Shown: one piece after another, positions 13,723-21,253 of the stretch | How positions within the stretch are numbered: the first letter of the stretch is position 1 | Layout of the letters: each line of letters starts with the position of its first letter | IMG/VR virus record: IMGVR_UViG_3300028920_000098 | Coordinates: 1-48,637 of that record | Strand: one strand, 5' to 3' | DNA: 48,637 nucleotides | From: a virus | Position numbers and translations under genes: made by a program | Notes under the pieces: model-generated | Told to the model about the DNA's origin: nothing | Seen by the model: the letters and a program-made list of their open reading frames with translations, nothing else | The model's database searches: none

Positions 13723-13863
13723 TCAGCCTCCCAATAGATGAATCAGGATCAAACTCCAGGGCCACAGCACTAGAGCACCCGTAGCAATCAGGGCCCTCAT
13801 GTACTCCGCATCCCTAGCCTTCGGCACTCGTGCCCTCACCAGAGCCCTCCTTGTCTGTAACAT
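13723..13863 (-). CDS. Small membrane protein, first gene of the reverse operon
   Basis: Forty-six residues from ATG 13863, behind AAGGAGAAGCC; the frame extends upstream to 13944 but across the promoter and without a ribosome site. A basic start (TRRALVRARVPKARD) leads into one hydrophobic helix (LIATGALVLWPWSLILIHLL). It is the promoter-proximal gene of the minus-strand operon. Role unknown. Confidence 0.58.
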   Translation of the reverse strand: MLQTRRALVRARVPKARDAEYMRALIATGALVLWPWSLILIHLLGG

Positions 13864-13915
13864 GGCTTCTCCTTTCCTGGCAGTAAACCCGGGAACTCCC
13901 ATTCCCAGACACCTA

Positions 13916-13944
13916 ACACTAGCACGTTTCTCCCAACCCGTCAA
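13916..13944 (-). promoter_or_regulatory. Promoter of the reverse-strand operon
   Basis: On the minus strand, TTGACG (13944-13939), a 17-base spacer and TAGTGT (13921-13916) give a good sigma70-type promoter 50-60 bases before ATG 13863. Two operator-like boxes (next entry) lie directly upstream of the -35. Confidence 0.5.
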
Positions 13945-13952
13945 ATTCTATC

Positions 13953-13970
13953 TTCTCAAATAGTCTCAAA
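13953..13970 (-). promoter_or_regulatory. Tandem TTTGAGA-type boxes upstream of the reverse promoter
   Basis: On the minus strand, TTTGAGAC (13970-13963) and TTTGAGAA (13960-13953) are spaced ten bases apart, one helical turn, immediately before the -35. The same word occurs several times in front of the HTH gene at 44835. They look like binding sites for a common regulator. Confidence 0.45.
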
Positions 13971-14749
13971 TTCCGACAAGAGCCAATGTTTGCAGGGGTT
14001 TTCTCACACCCGGAAACACGGAGAAAACCCCGGAGAAACCCACACCAGAGAAACAGAGAACCGGCGCTACTCCACTAACAGAGAAACACGGAGAAGAGAA
14101 AAGAGAAACCAGAGAGAAACACGGGAAGGGGGGAACCTACGGAGGGGGGATGGGGAATACCATCCTACAACTCCTATACAGGTCTGGTAGGGCACTGGCT
14201 CAGAATGATCCAGAGAAACACGGAGTAACTATGAGGCGGAGAGAAGAGAGTAGAGAAGAACAACAGAGAAAGAGTAGAGAAAGGTCGGAGAAGGGACGGG
14301 AGGAGAGAAAGCCCAGAGAGAGAGAAGAGAGAAGCAGGGAAAGCAGGACGGGTATCCCCGATCCTCAGAGAGTATGGGCGCGTGCGTTTCATGCCCATTT
14401 GTCATGCAACTGTTAGTATGATACGAATCGTACCATAGGTGGGACTATGGGAGACCCTTGCTCCCGGGGCACCGAATCCCCCTGGGGCTATGAGGGCTGC
14501 TGTAGGGGCCACAAGGGGCACATAGGCAGGGCCTGGTGAGGCTTTGCCAGGGCTTTGCTGCGGGTTTGCCAGGGCTTCTGAGGGGCCGGGTGTGTAGGGG
14601 GCCCCATGCCTTGTCTCTGGATTCTTTGCCACGCTGGGGGGCCTTTTACGCCTCTCCATACAGAGTTAACCCTGCATCTCCGAGTCGCCGATTTTCTCTC
14701 TTCCCTTGATGGGGGGTCGTGGTATATTGTGGGAGATGGGGAGGTTGAT
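13971..14749. other. Gene-free control region between divergent operons
   Basis: This stretch of about 780 bases has no gene I can support. It holds the iteron-like repeats, a long A/G-rich tract (about 14220-14340), a possible plus-strand promoter (TTGTCA at 14399-14404 with TACGAA at 14422-14427, 17-base spacer), an 11-base palindrome TACGAATCGTA (14422-14432), a small inverted repeat CCATAG/CTATGG (14433-14450), and two copies of TTTGCCAGGGCTT near 14543 and 14565. An open frame at 14150-14416 is low-complexity Arg/Glu and not convincing. Confidence 0.6.
14011..14223 (+). repeat. Iteron-like GAGAAACACGG repeats
   Basis: Three perfect copies of the 11-mer GAGAAACACGG lie at 14081-14091, 14114-14124 and 14213-14223, with a near copy (CGGAAACACGG) at 14011-14021. 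They sit in a purine-rich, gene-free region between divergent operons. The arrangement could be initiator or regulator binding sites. No AT-rich unwinding element stands out. Confidence 0.55.
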
Positions 14750-15013
14750 GTGAATGAGATGGGAGCCGACGAGATGAAGGTGGATGAGGGTGTGGAGATA
14801 CCGCCCCGTAGACGGGGGAGGTTCTCGTCTGTGGCGGAGGAGATGGTACCAGGGGGGTCGGTAGGGGTGGAGAGTTACAGGGCGGCAGAGGCGCTCAGGG
14901 AGGCTCTGAGGCGGACAGGGAAGAAGGCGGCGGTTCGAAAGGTGGGCAAGGGTACGTGGAGGGTGTGGTGTGTTCAGAGAGAGGAGTCAGAGAAAGGGGC
15001 AGCAGATGAATGA
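14750..15013 (+). CDS. Small Arg/Glu-rich protein of unknown function
   Basis: GTG 14750 is preferred because GGGGAGG lies five bases upstream; the frame is open back to 14606 but through repetitive noncoding-like sequence. The 87-residue product has a low-complexity acidic start, then GRFSSVAEEMVPGGSVGVES and a compact beta-alpha end (AAEALREALRRTGKKAAVRK, then GTWRVWCVQRE). The end looks like a small RNA/DNA-binding-type fold, but no family is assigned. Confidence 0.55.
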   Translation: MNEMGADEMKVDEGVEIPPRRRGRFSSVAEEMVPGGSVGVESYRAAEALREALRRTGKKAAVRKVGKGTWRVWCVQREESEKGAADE

Positions 15014-15239
15014 GGGAAAACTCCTGACTTTAGCCGAGGTGTTTGACGGTCTCAGGAAGAAGTACGACTGTCCTAACGACCTTCCTTGCACAGAGTGTCT
15101 AAGCGCGGAGGGCTGCCGAGAGGAGGCACACGGTTTCATGCAAGGGCAGACACATGAACTCTGGCCCGAGGAAAAGAGCATCGAATTCGACCACAAATGG
15201 CTTGAGGCGGCGAAGAGGCAGAAGGAGACACCCGAATGA
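15006..15239 (+). CDS. Cys-containing small protein
   Basis: Seventy-seven residues from ATG 15006, with AAAGGGGCAGCAG upstream. Cysteines occur in YDCPNDLPCTECLSAEGC (about 18-35), a four-Cys cluster that could hold zinc or an Fe-S centre. The end is charged (FDHKWLEAAKRQKETPE). Function unknown. It overlaps the next start by four bases. Confidence 0.62.
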   Translation: MNEGKLLTLAEVFDGLRKKYDCPNDLPCTECLSAEGCREEAHGFMQGQTHELWPEEKSIEFDHKWLEAAKRQKETPE

Positions 15240-15643
15240 CCCCAGAGCTCAAGCAGGAGTTCGAGTGCCGTTTCTGCGGGAAGACCGAGCTTATCGTGAT
15301 TGAGGAGCTGGATGGGGAGTATCTGTACTCTGGGGCGGATGGCTGGCTGATAAGCCGTGAGAATCACCATCACCTGTGCCCTGAGTGTGTTGGTAAGATG
15401 CTGGAGTCGCTGCGGCGGAGAGAGAAGCGGCATATCCACGACAAGCGGAAGAAGTGTGGAGAGTGCGAGTACTGTGAGCCGAGCGAGAACATCATACACC
15501 TTGGGTGTTGCTCATATGACAGGGTGACGGAGGATTATAAGGCTCACGGTCCTATGGTCCACCTGATGCGTCCTGGCTGCCACGAGTGGATAGAGGCTGG
15601 GAAGCGTGTGATAGAGGAGAAGGGGGCAGCAGATGGCGGATGA
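15236..15643 (+). CDS. Zinc-binding accessory protein
   Basis: This 135-residue protein has an N-terminal CRFCGKTEL (11-19) that pairs with CPEC (about 49-52) as a zinc ribbon, and a second cluster CGECEYCEPSEN (about 74-85) with HLGCCSYD and GCHEWIEAG. The later half resembles a second metal site. Function unknown. It overlaps the next ATG by 11 bases. Confidence 0.65.
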   Translation: MTPELKQEFECRFCGKTELIVIEELDGEYLYSGADGWLISRENHHHLCPECVGKMLESLRRREKRHIHDKRKKCGECEYCEPSENIIHLGCCSYDRVTEDYKAHGPMVHLMRPGCHEWIEAGKRVIEEKGAADGG

Positions 15644-15881
15644 CATGAGCGACGACTACATCGCCAAGTGTATCGTGATGCCCGAGGAAGTGAGCGCTGG
15701 GCGATGGGAGTCGAACCTGGTGGTGCGTTATCCGGGTCACAGCGAAGATATCCTGATACGGTTCTGCAGCGGTGCAACGAAGAAGGAGGCCGTAGATGCC
15801 ACCTGTTGTGATCTCCGCAGGTTGGCGGCGAGCCTGGAGGCGTTGTGGGAGTGGGAGGAGGAGGAGAAGGAGAAGCCGTGA
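15633..15881 (+). CDS. Small protein of unknown function
   Basis: Eighty-two residues from ATG 15633, behind AGGGGGCAGCAG. It begins MADDMSDDYIAKCIV, has a beta-rich middle (SNLVVRYPGHSEDILIRF) and ends in a Glu-rich helix (SLEALWEWEEEEKEK). No motif assigns a function. Coupled to the next possible micro-gene by GTGA. Confidence 0.6.
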   Translation: MADDMSDDYIAKCIVMPEEVSAGRWESNLVVRYPGHSEDILIRFCSGATKKEAVDATCCDLRRLAASLEALWEWEEEEKEKP

Positions 15882-15985
15882 CTGAGCAGAATAGCCCCGT
15901 GGGTCCAAGGTGCGTTGTGAGCGGGTTTGCTACCAAGCGGGGCGCATACCGCCACGGGGCTTTGAAGAACGCTTGGGCGGGGTAG
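15878..15985 (+). CDS. Possible 35-residue peptide
   Basis: GTG 15878 overlaps the preceding stop and opens a 35-codon frame (TEQNSPVGPRCVVSGFATKR and onward, ending AWAG). It is supported only by coupling and by sensible composition. The DNA also holds a 10-bp inverted repeat, AGCCCCGTGG (15893-15902) with CCACGGGGCT (15952-15961), so a purely structural role is possible. Confidence 0.35.
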   Translation: MTEQNSPVGPRCVVSGFATKRGAYRHGALKNAWAG

Positions 15986-16048
15986 CCGTGACTGGTGAAA
16001 AATGCCCAGCGCAACGTGGGAGAAACCTGAGAGACGACCTTGGCCCAC

Positions 16049-16116
16049 CCGTCAGGGCGGTGAATCTCGGTTAGTCACCGAGGGGGTGTCGACGCCCCTA
16101 ACTGCCTCCCTGACGG
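16049..16116. ncRNA. Three-way-junction-like structured element
   Basis: An outer stem CCGTCAGGG (16049-16057) with CCCTGACGG (16108-16116) is perfect and can be extended inward by GG/CC after one mismatch. It encloses two hairpins: CTCGG (16066-16070) with CCGAG (16078-16082), and GGGG (16083-16086) with CCCC (16095-16098) around GTCGAC. This predicts a compact three-way junction. Being nearly self-complementary, either strand could form it. It may be a structured RNA, a packaging or protein-binding site, or a leader structure. Confidence 0.45.
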
Positions 16117-16133
16117 TCGGTCGTGACCCTTCA

Positions 16134-16236
16134 CGTTGCACACCTGAAACATCCCACCTGACCTACGTTGCAAACCTGGAACATTCGTTGCACATCTGAA
16201 ACGTCCTTGACATTTCGTGTTTCATATCTGAAACTA
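16134..16236 (+). promoter_or_regulatory. Direct-repeat boxes and palindromic operator
   Basis: Three 19-base boxes with consensus CGTTGCAMAYCTGRAACRT lie at 16134-16152, 16166-16184 and 16186-16204. A fourth related site reads GTTTCATATCTGAAAC (16219-16234), a near-perfect palindrome sharing the CTGAAAC half. Spacing of the first two starts is 32 bases and of the next 20. The last site overlaps the promoter spacer, as expected for an operator controlling late genes. Terminase recognition is an alternative. Confidence 0.5.
16207..16235 (+). promoter_or_regulatory. Candidate late promoter
   Basis: A consensus -35, TTGACA (16207-16212), is followed after 17 bases by GAAACT (16230-16235) as a weak -10. 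The palindromic box covers the spacer. A weak -10 with a perfect -35 would fit activated transcription of the structural genes. Confidence 0.4.
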
Positions 16237-16276
16237 TGTTTGAATTGGTCTACGTGCGTCGGATAGTGGAGCGTCT

Positions 16277-16900
16277 ATGGCTTCGGTTCGCCAATCCTTC
16301 AAGGACGATCTCAAGGCCGCCGGCCTATGGTTAGAGTTCATCGCCTACAGGGACGATCTCAAAGCACGGGAATTGTCTCCTGTCGACGCACGCGACCAAG
16401 CCGTAGCGGAGTTCGAGCCAAGGGTGGAGGAGTGGAAGAGCCACCCAGACAGATCCTTGTCTCCTCAAGGAGCTGCGACCCCTTCGGGGGAAACGGCGGG
16501 GGCGCCCCCGAAATCGGCTTGCTGCCCCGACAAGGGGGCTTCTCCTTCCCGTAAACCGCCCAAGGCCAAGACCGTACAGTCACCGCGCGATGTGAAGGAA
16601 TTCGTAGCAAGGCACTGTGACATCCGGGATGTGATTATCTGGGTTGCGAAGCACCTGGAGCTTCCGGAGGACCAGCTCTCGATCGAGGATGCTCCGTCTG
16701 CAGAGGCCTGGGGAATGTTGGCCGTGTACCGGATGCCGAGCAGGAAACCGGAGTTCTGGGACAAGATATACGGGAAGCTCCTGCCGAGGGGCGGCCTGGA
16801 GGACAAGGACAAGGGAATGGTGGACGGTCAGGCCCTTGTCGACACGATCGGGAAACTCCTGGAGATCAAGAAGCGATCGGAGGCAGCTAGCGATGCGTGA
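16277..16900 (+). CDS. Terminase small subunit candidate
   Basis: A 207-residue protein placed immediately before the terminase genes. An N-terminal helical region (SFKDDLKAAGLWLEFIAYRD, 7-26) is followed by a Pro/Ser/Ala-rich linker (about 62-100), then a helical domain (VKEFVARHCDIRDVIIWVAKHL, about 106-127) and a C-terminal helix. No canonical terminase-small family motif is recognised, so the assignment rests on position and size. By analogy it would bind the packaging site and regulate the large subunit. Confidence 0.55.
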   Translation: MASVRQSFKDDLKAAGLWLEFIAYRDDLKARELSPVDARDQAVAEFEPRVEEWKSHPDRSLSPQGAATPSGETAGAPPKSACCPDKGASPSRKPPKAKTVQSPRDVKEFVARHCDIRDVIIWVAKHLELPEDQLSIEDAPSAEAWGMLAVYRMPSRKPEFWDKIYGKLLPRGGLEDKDKGMVDGQALVDTIGKLLEIKKRSEAASDA

Positions 16901-17075
16901 GGTAACTGGAGTGTCGGATGACGTACTGGAAATGATCCTGAGTAATCGTTTGAGGCGGTCGGTCCCGAAGTACCGCGACGATACGGCAAAGGCCGCGGCG
17001 ACCCTCAGAACGCATCTGTATGAGCCCTGCCCGTGCGGTTCGGGTAAGAAGTTCAAGTTCTGCTGCAAGGAGTAG
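16893..17075 (+). CDS. SEC-C motif peptide
   Basis: Sixty residues from ATG 16893. The first 40 form helices (VSDDVLEMILSNRLRRSVPK). The end is a textbook SEC-C zinc motif, PCPCGSGKKFKFCCKE (about 45-60), as found at the C-terminus of SecA and in many adaptor proteins. It lies between the terminase subunits and may act as a zinc adaptor in packaging, or it may have spread as a mobile module. It overlaps the preceding gene. Confidence 0.75.
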   Translation: MREVTGVSDDVLEMILSNRLRRSVPKYRDDTAKAAATLRTHLYEPCPCGSGKKFKFCCKE

Positions 17076-17077
17076 GC

Positions 17078-18967
17078 GTGGATAGCAAGCGGTTCCCGCA
17101 CTACCACATCGTACCGAGGGATCTCGAGGCGAATCTCCGATGGCGCCGGGAGGTAATCCAGAAGGCCGCCGAGGACGAAGGGTTTGCCAAGAATCTCTGG
17201 GAGATGTGTGAAGAGGACCCGCTGTTCTACATCAACGCCTTGGTGTGGACGTACAACCCGAAGGACAACGCGACACACCCGAAGGTCCCGTTCATTACCT
17301 ACGAGTACCAAGACGAAGCCATAGCGAAAATCCTGACCGCGATCGAGAAGGGCTATGACGTAGCTTGGCCGAAGTCAAGGACGATGGGCGCTTCCTGGAT
17401 GGCCATTACGGTCTTCGAGTACCTCTGGCACTTCAAGGCCGATATGTCACTCCTGGTGGTCTCCAGGGTCCAGAATCTCGTGGATATGAAGGGCAACACC
17501 GACTCGCTGTTCTGGAAGATCGACTTCATCCACGAGAATCAGCCTGCGTGGTTGCTGCCGAAACGGATCGAGCGCAAGCTCCTGATGATCGAGAATGTTG
17601 ATCTGAAGTCCGTGATCTCGGGCGAGTCCACTACGGCCAATCTCGGCCGAGGCGGAAGGCGTACCGCGATCCTGATCGACGAATTTGCGGCGTTCGGGGT
17701 CAACGACGGATACGAGGCCCTGAAGGCGGTCAGGGACACGACCAAGTGCCGAGTGTTCAACAGCACCCCTCAGGGCTCCACAAACGCGTTCTACGAGGTC
17801 GTACACAAGACCAGTGCAGAGGTCTACCGGATGCACTGGACGAAGCATCCGGGCTATTCTGCGGGCCTCTACACGTCTGAGAAAGTCAACGGCAAGTGGG
17901 AGCTCCGAATCCTGGACGAAGAGTTCCGGGGAGTGGTGGACGTCCGGAGAGCCGACAAGGCCCTATGCGGGCACTACATCTACCCGGAGGAGTACCCGTT
18001 CATCCTGGACGGCAAGATGCGGAGTCCCTGGTATGACAACGAGTGTGCCAGGTGTGTGTCGCCGCAGGAGATCGCGCAGGAGCTCGATATCGACTTCTTG
18101 GGCTCCAGCTACCAGTACTTCGACGCGCAGTTCATCGGGCTGCTGATCCAGGAGTACTGTATGCCGCCGATGCTACGCGGTCGGCTGATATACGAGCCCG
18201 GAACCCTGGAGCCGATATGCTTCGAGCTGGACGAGAAGGGGCCTTTGGTTCTCTGGTTCAACGTGTCGGGGAGCGGGGACCGGCTGCGTGGCCGGGAGTT
18301 CTTCGCCGGGAAGCGGTTCGCGGTTGGCTCTGACGTATCTCACGGAACCGGGGCATCGAATTCGGTGAGCTCCGTTGTGGATCTCGGTACCGGCAAGAAG
18401 GTGGCCAGATGGAAAGACCCATTCACGCTGCCTGAGAGGTTCTGCGACGAGACGGTAGCTTTGGCCAAGTGGTTCAACAGCGCCACGATGATCTGGGACG
18501 CATCGGGACCTACGGGCAAGAGATTCACCAAGAGGCTGATAGACGGGAAGTACCGGAAAATCTACTACCGCCGCGAGGAGAACAAGATTCGTAAGCGGAT
18601 TTCAAAGGAGCCAGGGTACTTCCTCAATCCAGAGGACACGTCCGTACTCCTGGGTGACTACCGGGAGAAGCTCTCCGACCGGACCTTCATCAACCCTTCC
18701 GAAGAGGGGATGGAGGAGTGTCTCCGGTTCATCGTACAGCCGGGCGGGAAGGTGGAGCACAGCGCCGCAGCCAACAGCCAGGACCCCACCGGAGCGAGAG
18801 AAGCTCACGGTGACGAAGTGATCGCGGATGCCCTGTCGAGTCGACTCTTGGCGATCAGGCCGAAGGAGATCGAGCAAAAGCCGGTCAAGATCCCGTACAT
18901 GAGCATGGCCTGGCGACTGGAGCAGGACAGGCTCATGCGAGAAGAGTCCGAAAGAGAGGACTGGTAA
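17078..18967 (+). CDS. terL: Terminase large subunit
   Basis: The 629-residue packaging motor, acting at the portal to translocate and cut DNA. The ATPase domain has a Walker A-like loop PKSRTMGAS (98-106), Walker B ILIDEF (about 198-203) and the coupling motif FNSTPQGS (about 227-234). The nuclease domain starts near AVGSDVSHG (about 415-423) with a catalytic Asp, and continues through IWDASGPTGKRF. The family is recognisable, but the Walker A variant differs from the usual GxxxxGKT, as in many phage terminases. The start is GTG 17078, two bases after the previous stop. It ends in a TAATG overlap with the next ORF. Confidence 0.93.
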   Translation: MDSKRFPHYHIVPRDLEANLRWRREVIQKAAEDEGFAKNLWEMCEEDPLFYINALVWTYNPKDNATHPKVPFITYEYQDEAIAKILTAIEKGYDVAWPKSRTMGASWMAITVFEYLWHFKADMSLLVVSRVQNLVDMKGNTDSLFWKIDFIHENQPAWLLPKRIERKLLMIENVDLKSVISGESTTANLGRGGRRTAILIDEFAAFGVNDGYEALKAVRDTTKCRVFNSTPQGSTNAFYEVVHKTSAEVYRMHWTKHPGYSAGLYTSEKVNGKWELRILDEEFRGVVDVRRADKALCGHYIYPEEYPFILDGKMRSPWYDNECARCVSPQEIAQELDIDFLGSSYQYFDAQFIGLLIQEYCMPPMLRGRLIYEPGTLEPICFELDEKGPLVLWFNVSGSGDRLRGREFFAGKRFAVGSDVSHGTGASNSVSSVVDLGTGKKVARWKDPFTLPERFCDETVALAKWFNSATMIWDASGPTGKRFTKRLIDGKYRKIYYRREENKIRKRISKEPGYFLNPEDTSVLLGDYREKLSDRTFINPSEEGMEECLRFIVQPGGKVEHSAAANSQDPTGAREAHGDEVIADALSSRLLAIRPKEIEQKPVKIPYMSMAWRLEQDRLMREESEREDW

Positions 18968-19104
18968 TGATCCGAGCATCGGGAGGGAAGTTCAAGGTCT
19001 ACTCTCATAAAACCGGAAAGCTCTTGGGTACATACCCGACCCGGGCGGAGGCTGAAGCCGCAATCCGCCGGCACAAGTACTACGGCAAGAAAAAGGGCAA
19101 GTGA
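18967..19104 (+). CDS. Small basic peptide between terminase and portal
   Basis: Forty-five residues starting at ATG 18967, which overlaps the terL stop (TAATG). The sequence has FKVYSHKTGKLLGTYPTRAE then AEAAIRRHKYYGKKK: a beta-hairpin and a basic helix. Peptides of this kind (xVYSxxTGKxLGxYxTxxEAxxAxRR) often sit next to phage packaging or portal genes, with unknown function. Basic charge suggests DNA or RNA contact. Confidence 0.62.
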   Translation: MIRASGGKFKVYSHKTGKLLGTYPTRAEAEAAIRRHKYYGKKKGK

Positions 19105-19105
19105 T

Positions 19106-20872
19106 ATGAACCCGAGGAAGAAAGAGGATTTCAAGAAAATCCGGGATGCCGTAGCCGAGTCATTTCGAAAGATGTCTGATTTCCGAGAGAATCGTCACGC
19201 CCTTGTCAAACTCGAGGTCGGAAGTGAATACGCAGCAGGCGGAGAGGCCAAGAGCGTTTATCTCAACATGCTGTCCCTCGCCAAGAATATCTACGTGAGA
19301 CAATGCGCGGTTAGGGAGCCCACAGCACGAATAACCAGTCCATTCAGAGAGCTACGGCCAGATGCGGCAGAGCTGAAGCTGGCGTGCAAAGAAGTCGCTA
19401 TCGAGACACGTTTTGGAGTAACTCTACGACGAGCCGTAGATGAGGCCCTGCATTCTCCTCTGGCTGCAGTCAAGGTTGGCATGGAATACGTGGGAGATGC
19501 GGAGAAATACGGGGAAAAGATCCCCATTACACAGCCATTCGTCAAGCTCGTCAGTTTCGATGATTATGTGCGAGACATGAGTGCTCGATCGGCTTACGAA
19601 CCTGCCTTTGAAGGGGACCGCTACTATCTCACGAAGGAAGAGATTCTGAATCGCTACCCAAAGTCGGAAAAGTGGGTGAGCAAGCTCACTGAGGCCGATC
19701 TCTCCATGCAGGATAACGAGGGCCAGGAACGAACCGAAGAGATCAGTCATTCGCCGGTTACGGGAGGAGACAACTGGCAGAACAAGGTGGCGGTTTGGGA
19801 TATATGGCTCGCGAAAGAAAGGCTCATGGTCACGTACCTAGCCACGAGAGATGAAGAGCCTCTGAATATCACCGAACTCGATTCTCCAGAGGAAAGCCCG
19901 TATCACTGTCTGTGGTTTACCAATGTTCCAGACAACGCGATGCCGCTGCCGCCTTTCTCGGTGCTTCGCAATATGCAGGAACTAGCCAATAGCCTCTTCC
20001 GGAGACTATCCGCCCAGGCGAAGAATCAGAAGCGCGTTGCCGCTTTCGCTGATGAGGATTCTGCCAACGAATTCAAAAAGGCGCATGATCTCGATGGCAT
20101 CAAGTACGACGGCCAAGAACCGAGGAATATAGAGGTCGGCGGAGTCGATCAGCGGACCTTGGCGTTGCTGACACAAGTCAGAGATATGTTCTCTTGGGCT
20201 GCTGGGAACCTTGACAGCCTTGGCGGACTTTCTCCAATGGCAGAGACCGCTCGCCAGGACGAGATGCTTATGCGGTCTGCCAGCGCGCAAATTGCAGACA
20301 TGCAGGATGCCACTGCTGAGTTTGCCCGAAAGATATTCAGGCAGCTTGCATGGTATGAGTGGACAGATCCGGCTCGGGAAAGAATACTCGAGAAGCCAAT
20401 CCCCGGAACCGATCTTGTTGTTCCTGTTCGGTGGAGCAAAGAGACGCGGGAGGCAGACTTCCTCGACTTCAACTTCAACATCAACCCGATGTCTATGCGG
20501 GAGGACAACCCGGCCCTCAAGGTCCAGAAGATACAGGCCGTGATCAGCAACATCTTTACTCCACTGTTCCCGTTTATGCAGCAGCAGGGATTGGGCCTCG
20601 ACGTTAGACGACTCACGGGTCTCGTTGCCGATTACAACAACATCCCGGAGCTTGAGCAAATCATAGTTTCGGTGGATCCAAACGCGGCAATGGAAGGGCA
20701 GAGGCCATCGGGGAATCCCATCCCAAAGCCGGCGAAGACCGAACGGCAATACACGCGAGTCAATCGTTCTGCCGGAACTCGACGCGGAAGTGACGCTGCG
20801 CTAACTCAGCTTCTCATGGGTGGAGATGTGCAGGACGCGCAGAAGGCAGCTATTGGAGGGCCAAACGTCTGA
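19106..20872 (+). CDS. Portal protein
   Basis: A 588-residue protein directly after the terminase, of the length and composition of podovirus-type portals. The alpha/beta N-terminal part includes RQCAVREPTARITSPFREL. A central wing region has WYEWTDPAR-like aromatic patches. A long helical segment (LRNMQELANSLFRRLSAQAK) would line the channel, and the C-terminus is disordered and Arg/Gly-rich. It should form the dodecameric ring through which DNA enters and to which connectors bind. The family was not matched by a precise motif; order and size drive the call. Confidence 0.82.
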   Translation: MNPRKKEDFKKIRDAVAESFRKMSDFRENRHALVKLEVGSEYAAGGEAKSVYLNMLSLAKNIYVRQCAVREPTARITSPFRELRPDAAELKLACKEVAIETRFGVTLRRAVDEALHSPLAAVKVGMEYVGDAEKYGEKIPITQPFVKLVSFDDYVRDMSARSAYEPAFEGDRYYLTKEEILNRYPKSEKWVSKLTEADLSMQDNEGQERTEEISHSPVTGGDNWQNKVAVWDIWLAKERLMVTYLATRDEEPLNITELDSPEESPYHCLWFTNVPDNAMPLPPFSVLRNMQELANSLFRRLSAQAKNQKRVAAFADEDSANEFKKAHDLDGIKYDGQEPRNIEVGGVDQRTLALLTQVRDMFSWAAGNLDSLGGLSPMAETARQDEMLMRSASAQIADMQDATAEFARKIFRQLAWYEWTDPARERILEKPIPGTDLVVPVRWSKETREADFLDFNFNINPMSMREDNPALKVQKIQAVISNIFTPLFPFMQQQGLGLDVRRLTGLVADYNNIPELEQIIVSVDPNAAMEGQRPSGNPIPKPAKTERQYTRVNRSAGTRRGSDAALTQLLMGGDVQDAQKAAIGGPNV

Positions 20873-21240
20873 TGAGTACTTTTTGCTTTGTTCATCCCGA
20901 GACGAATGAGATCCATGAGCGGGTCTACCAGAGCTACAAGGATGTGCCGAAGTACATCAAGGTCGAGGGGGTCAAATGTGAGCGTTGCGCTATGGCCGAG
21001 ATTGCAGGGCAGGGGGGACAGCAGGCGTCGACCTGGCCAGTCCACTCGAACGCATTGGGCATGAGCCAGAAAGAGGATCAGGAAAAGTACAGGAATTTCC
21101 TGAACAAAAAGGGCCTCGACGTGAACTTCGACAGCCGAGGCCGAATGATACTGAGGACCAAGAAACATCGAAAAGCGGTATGTGAAGCACTGGGCTACAC
21201 AGATATGGACGGGGGTCACGGCGACCCCTTCTGCGGATAA
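20872..21240 (+). CDS. Small Cys-containing protein after the portal
   Basis: This 122-residue protein starts at ATG 20872, sharing its A with the portal stop. It opens TFCFVHPETNEIHERVYQ and has CERCAMAE at about 36-43, giving a possible zinc site. The remainder is basic and helical (SQKEDQEKYRNFLNKKGLDV). Proteins of this type frequently follow portals in related phages, but their role is unknown; a head-assembly accessory is possible. Confidence 0.65.
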   Translation: MSTFCFVHPETNEIHERVYQSYKDVPKYIKVEGVKCERCAMAEIAGQGGQQASTWPVHSNALGMSQKEDQEKYRNFLNKKGLDVNFDSRGRMILRTKKHRKAVCEALGYTDMDGGHGDPFCG

Positions 21241-21253
21241 GGAGGCAGCAAAC

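Larger units (their letters stand above)
15986..16276. other. Gene-free region before the packaging genes
   Basis: This stretch of 291 bases contains, in order, a strong multi-branched inverted-repeat element (16049-16116), three direct copies of a 19-base box plus a palindromic relative (16134-16236), and a TTGACA promoter. No gene was found. Sites used by the terminase (pac/cos) often lie near the small terminase gene, so some of these repeats could serve packaging and not transcription. Confidence 0.6.

Noticed and set aside
14150-14416. 88-codon plus-strand ORF
   Set aside because: The product is low-complexity Arg/Glu from an A/G-rich tract with repeated 11-mers; the ribosome site is too close to the ATG. 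It is better read as control-region DNA.
14402-14659. 85-codon minus-strand ORF
   Set aside because: It is Pro/Ala/Gly-rich, has no ribosome site and lies in repetitive GC-rich intergenic DNA.
16049-16116. tRNA gene
   Set aside because: The fold has only two inner hairpins, no anticodon or T-loop consensus and no CCA-type acceptor end.
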